DNA of 6,466 nt from positions 1 to 6,466 of the forward strand of contig CAAFMM010000306.1 in assembly GCA_900764025.1 (NCBI GenBank). Direction: 5' to 3'. The translations under genes and the position numbers were made by a program. This document shows, piece after piece, positions 3,839 through 6,466 of the stretch. The notes under the pieces were generated by a model, which ran no database searches, was not told where the DNA came from, and saw only the letters and a program-made list of their open reading frames with translations. This DNA is from an uncultured Collinsella sp. (GTDB lineage: Bacteria > Actinomycetota > Coriobacteriia > Coriobacteriales > Coriobacteriaceae). Position 1 is the stretch's first letter, and each line of letters begins with the position of its first letter.

Positions 3839-6466
3839 ATGCTCATTCACCGTATAGCCGCGCAGCTCTACACTGCCGAGGCGCTGCAGACCGTCGAGGC
3901 CGGGCTCGATTCTGGCGAGGACGTGACGCTGGCCGTGTCTCAGTCGGGTCGAACGCTTATGGCCGCCGCCCAGTTTGCGCGCCGCCCGCGCCCTACGGTC
4001 TATATCGTGAGTGGCGAGGATGCGGCCGATCGCGCCGCACGTAGTCTGGCCGCCTATGTGGGCCTGGCGCACGTGTGCCGCTTTCCCGAGCGCAAGGACT
4101 ACCCTTGGCGCGAGCAGGCGCCCGACGACGCCGTGGTGGCCCAGCGCTGCGAGGCACTCGGGCGCATCGTGCGCGGGGACAACTGCATCATGGTCGTCTC
4201 GGCCCGCGCACTGCTGCGCTGCGTGCCGCCGGTCGAGAGCCACTACTGGGAGTCCACTACTTTTGCGGTGGGCGAGGAGATTTCTTTTGACGAGGTGCCG
4301 CAGCGCCTGGTGGGCATGGGCTACACCAATGCCGGCGCCGCCGACGCGCCCGGCCTGTTTCGCGTGCACGGCGACACTGTCGAGGTGTTCCCCGCGCAGG
4401 AAAAAGCGCCCGTGCGCATCGAGTTCTTCGGCGACGAGATCGATCGCATCCGCCGCATGGTGAGCTCAACGGGGCAGACCATCGGCAACGAAGACAGCAT
4501 CGAGATCTTCCCCTGCCGTGAGCTGGCGCTTACCGACGAGGCCGTCCACAACATGCATGTGGCGCTCTATCGCGCCAGCCAGGACGACAGCAAGCTGGCG
4601 GCGCTGCTCGAGATGGTGGATGCGCGCATCGTTACGCCCGAGCTCGATCGCTTTTTGCCGGTGATGTACGGCCAGACCGTGAGCCCGCTGTCGCACGTGA
4701 ACGGCAAGGCGCTCGTGGTGCTGTCCGAGCCGCGCTCGCTGTTCGACGATTGCCTGCGTGCCTACGAGGATATCGAGGCGCGTGCCGGCGAGGCGGGGAT
4801 TGACCGCCTGGACGGCCTGTACGTGCGTGCCCAGCAGCTCGATTTTGGTGCTCAGCAGCGCCTGAACTATGTGAGCCTGATTCGTGCCGGCGGTGCGGTG
4901 ACGGCCGAGCTCAAGATTGAGCAGCCTGCTATCGCGGGCTCGGACAACCGTTTTATGACGCGCATCCAGGAGGTCGTGGGCAAGCGCTATGCCTGCGTGT
5001 TTGCCATTCCCGACCGCGGTGCGCGCGAGTCGATGGAGCTCACCTTTGGCGACGAGGGCATTACCTTTGAGGAATCGCTGACCGCGGCGCCCGAAAACGC
5101 CGGCGTCATTGGCGAGCGCGTACGTGTGGCGGCGGCGGATTCTGCCGACCGTGCCGCCCGCCAGGAGGCCCATGCTTCCATTCGCGAGCGCAAGGCAGAT
5201 GCGCTCAACGCCCGCTCGCTCGAGGCGGGTGCCGCCCAGGCTGCTGCCGGTGCCGCCGTGCCCAACATCTCGCGCGGACGCGTGACCTTTGTGGATGACG
5301 CCCTGCCGCAGGGCGTGGTGGTGCCCGATGCCAACCTGGCCGTGTTCTCGATCGCCGACCTCAACGCCCGCATGGATGCCAACCGCGCGCGCAGCCGCCG
5401 CAAGGTTGACATTACGCAGATCACCTTCCCGTTTAAGCCGGGCGACTACGTGGTGCACGCTACCCACGGCATCGCGCTCTTTAGCGAGATTGCGCGCCAG
5501 GAAGTGGGCGGCAAGGAACGCGACTACTTTTTGCTGGAATACGCCGATGGCGACAAGCTCTACGTGCCGTTGGAGCAGGTCGACCGCATCACGCGCTACG
5601 TTGGCCCCGACGGTGACAAGCCGCGCCTGACCAGGCTCAACACCGCCGACTGGACGCGGGCTACCAACAAGGCGCGCAAGAATGCCAAAAAGCTGGCGTT
5701 TGACCTGGTCGACCTGTATACGCGCCGCTCGTCGATTACCGGTATCGCCTGTCCGCCCGATACGCCCGAGCAGATCGAGATGGAGGAGAGCTTCCCCTAC
5801 GACGAGACGCGTGACCAGCTGGAGGCTATCGCCGACATCAAGGCCGACATGGAGGCGCCCAAGCCCATGGACCGCCTACTGTGCGGCGACGTGGGCTTTG
5901 GCAAGACCGAGGTCGCCCTGCGCGCGGCCTTTAAGTGCGTGGACTCCGGCCGCCAGGTCATGGTGCTCTGCCCCACGACCATTCTGGCCCAACAGCACTA
6001 CGAGACATTCTTTGAGCGCTTTGCCCCGTTTGGCCTGGAGGTCGAGGTGCTCAGCCGCTTCCGCACGCCGGCGCAGCAAAAGCGCGCGCTCAAGGCGTTT
6101 GCCGAGGGCACGATTGATGTGCTCATCGGCACGCACCGTCTGCTTTCGGCCGATGTGAACCCCAAGAACCTGGGCCTGGTGATCATCGACGAGGAGCAGC
6201 GCTTTGGCGTGCAGCACAAGGAGCAGCTCAAGAATCTGCGCGAGCAAATCGACGTGCTCACGCTCTCGGCAACGCCGATTCCGCGAACCATGCAGATGGC
6301 CACGAGCGGCGTGCGCGACATGAGCCTGATTACCACGCCGCCGACCGGGCGTCGTCCCGTGATCGTGCACGTGGGGGAGTACGACCCCGACGTGGTGAGT
6401 GCGGCGATTCGCCTGGAGGTGGGCCGCGGCGGTCAGGTGTATTACGTGTCCAACCGCGTCAAGACC
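3839..6466 (+). CDS. mfd: transcription-repair coupling factor Mfd (3' end beyond the window)
   Basis: Mfd is a DNA translocase that pushes or removes RNA polymerase stalled at lesions and recruits UvrA for nucleotide-excision repair. An uninterrupted frame gives 876 codons to the right edge. The UvrB-like N-terminal region contains RIEFFGDEID (193-202). The RNA polymerase-interacting domain is at about 528-590 (PGDYVVHATHG, then KLYVPLEQVDRITRY). The helicase core shows Walker A GDVGFGKTE (683-691, K689), motif Ia PTTILAQQHY (712-721), the DEEQ box (784-787) and SATPIPRT (810-817). The second RecA lobe and the C-terminal regulatory domain, perhaps 300 residues, lie outside. ATG 3839 has GGAGG at 3828-3832 with a 6-nt spacer. 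Walker A is about 55 residues later than in E. coli as I recall that sequence, mainly because of an alanine-rich insertion near 431-476. H177 occupies the place of E. coli R165, and Q554 that of L499. A terminator-like hairpin lies just upstream. Identity is secure. Confidence 0.97.
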   Translation, partial: MLIHRIAAQLYTAEALQTVEAGLDSGEDVTLAVSQSGRTLMAAAQFARRPRPTVYIVSGEDAADRAARSLAAYVGLAHVCRFPERKDYPWREQAPDDAVVAQRCEALGRIVRGDNCIMVVSARALLRCVPPVESHYWESTTFAVGEEISFDEVPQRLVGMGYTNAGAADAPGLFRVHGDTVEVFPAQEKAPVRIEFFGDEIDRIRRMVSSTGQTIGNEDSIEIFPCRELALTDEAVHNMHVALYRASQDDSKLAALLEMVDARIVTPELDRFLPVMYGQTVSPLSHVNGKALVVLSEPRSLFDDCLRAYEDIEARAGEAGIDRLDGLYVRAQQLDFGAQQRLNYVSLIRAGGAVTAELKIEQPAIAGSDNRFMTRIQEVVGKRYACVFAIPDRGARESMELTFGDEGITFEESLTAAPENAGVIGERVRVAAADSADRAARQEAHASIRERKADALNARSLEAGAAQAAAGAAVPNISRGRVTFVDDALPQGVVVPDANLAVFSIADLNARMDANRARSRRKVDITQITFPFKPGDYVVHATHGIALFSEIARQEVGGKERDYFLLEYADGDKLYVPLEQVDRITRYVGPDGDKPRLTRLNTADWTRATNKARKNAKKLAFDLVDLYTRRSSITGIACPPDTPEQIEMEESFPYDETRDQLEAIADIKADMEAPKPMDRLLCGDVGFGKTEVALRAAFKCVDSGRQVMVLCPTTILAQQHYETFFERFAPFGLEVEVLSRFRTPAQQKRALKAFAEGTIDVLIGTHRLLSADVNPKNLGLVIIDEEQRFGVQHKEQLKNLREQIDVLTLSATPIPRTMQMATSGVRDMSLITTPPTGRRPVIVHVGEYDPDVVSAAIRLEVGRGGQVYYVSNRVKT

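Noticed and set aside
3759..3857. 32-residue frame MTDNEFDGRP... overlapping the mfd start
   Set aside because: It lacks a ribosome site at suitable spacing, reads through the hairpin, and overlaps mfd in another frame.
3134..4369. 411-aa open frame on the minus strand
   Set aside because: It lies opposite the ATP-grasp gene and the mfd start, is rich in Arg/His/Ala as expected for a high-GC shadow frame, and shows no family motif.
4466..5467. 333-aa open frame on the minus strand
   Set aside because: It is entirely antisense to mfd, whose motifs are unmistakable; its His/Arg/Gly-rich composition is that of a shadow frame.
1..6466. CRISPR array, tRNA/rRNA, insertion sequence, phage or defence genes
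   Set aside because: No regularly spaced repeats, tRNA-like folds, transposase motifs or terminal inverted repeats were seen; the only repeat is the two-copy intergenic one.

Overview
The window is a high-GC bacterial chromosome segment with all supported genes on the + strand. The GC-rich third codon positions, GTG start use, a cytoplasmic zinc-ribbon/single-TM protein and a long alanine-rich Mfd suggest an actinobacterium, most likely a Coriobacteriia member such as Collinsella. This placement is inference from style and gene content, not from a marker gene.

Layout, left to right: (1) the possible last codons of an upstream gene (3-47); (2) nth, endonuclease III, complete (111-776); (3) a 118-nt gap with a perfect 12-bp palindrome and a good -10 box; (4) a zinc-ribbon, single-pass membrane protein of unknown role (895-1941); (5) a gap with a strong intrinsic terminator and the first copy of a ~43-nt intergenic repeat; (6) a predicted circularly permuted ATP-grasp ligase of unknown substrate (GTG start at 2150, to 3616); (7) a gap with the second repeat copy and a strong terminator-like hairpin just before the next start; (8) mfd, the transcription-repair coupling factor, from 3839 to the right edge, where 876 codons are visible and the C-terminal part is cut off. 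No gene-free stretch exceeds about 300 bases.

The two flanking genes are DNA-repair functions: Nth starts base-excision repair of oxidised pyrimidines, and Mfd clears stalled RNA polymerase and recruits nucleotide-excision repair. The two genes between them are accessory-looking and of unknown function. Each gene has its own upstream gap of about 100-220 nt, with terminators in two of them, so this looks like four separate transcription units rather than one operon.

I see no CRISPR array, tRNA, rRNA, insertion sequence or defence cassette. The items most worth following are the orphan ATP-grasp ligase, the terminator-associated repeat present in both gaps around it, and the hairpin in the mfd leader. 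I did not find a convincing new multi-gene system.
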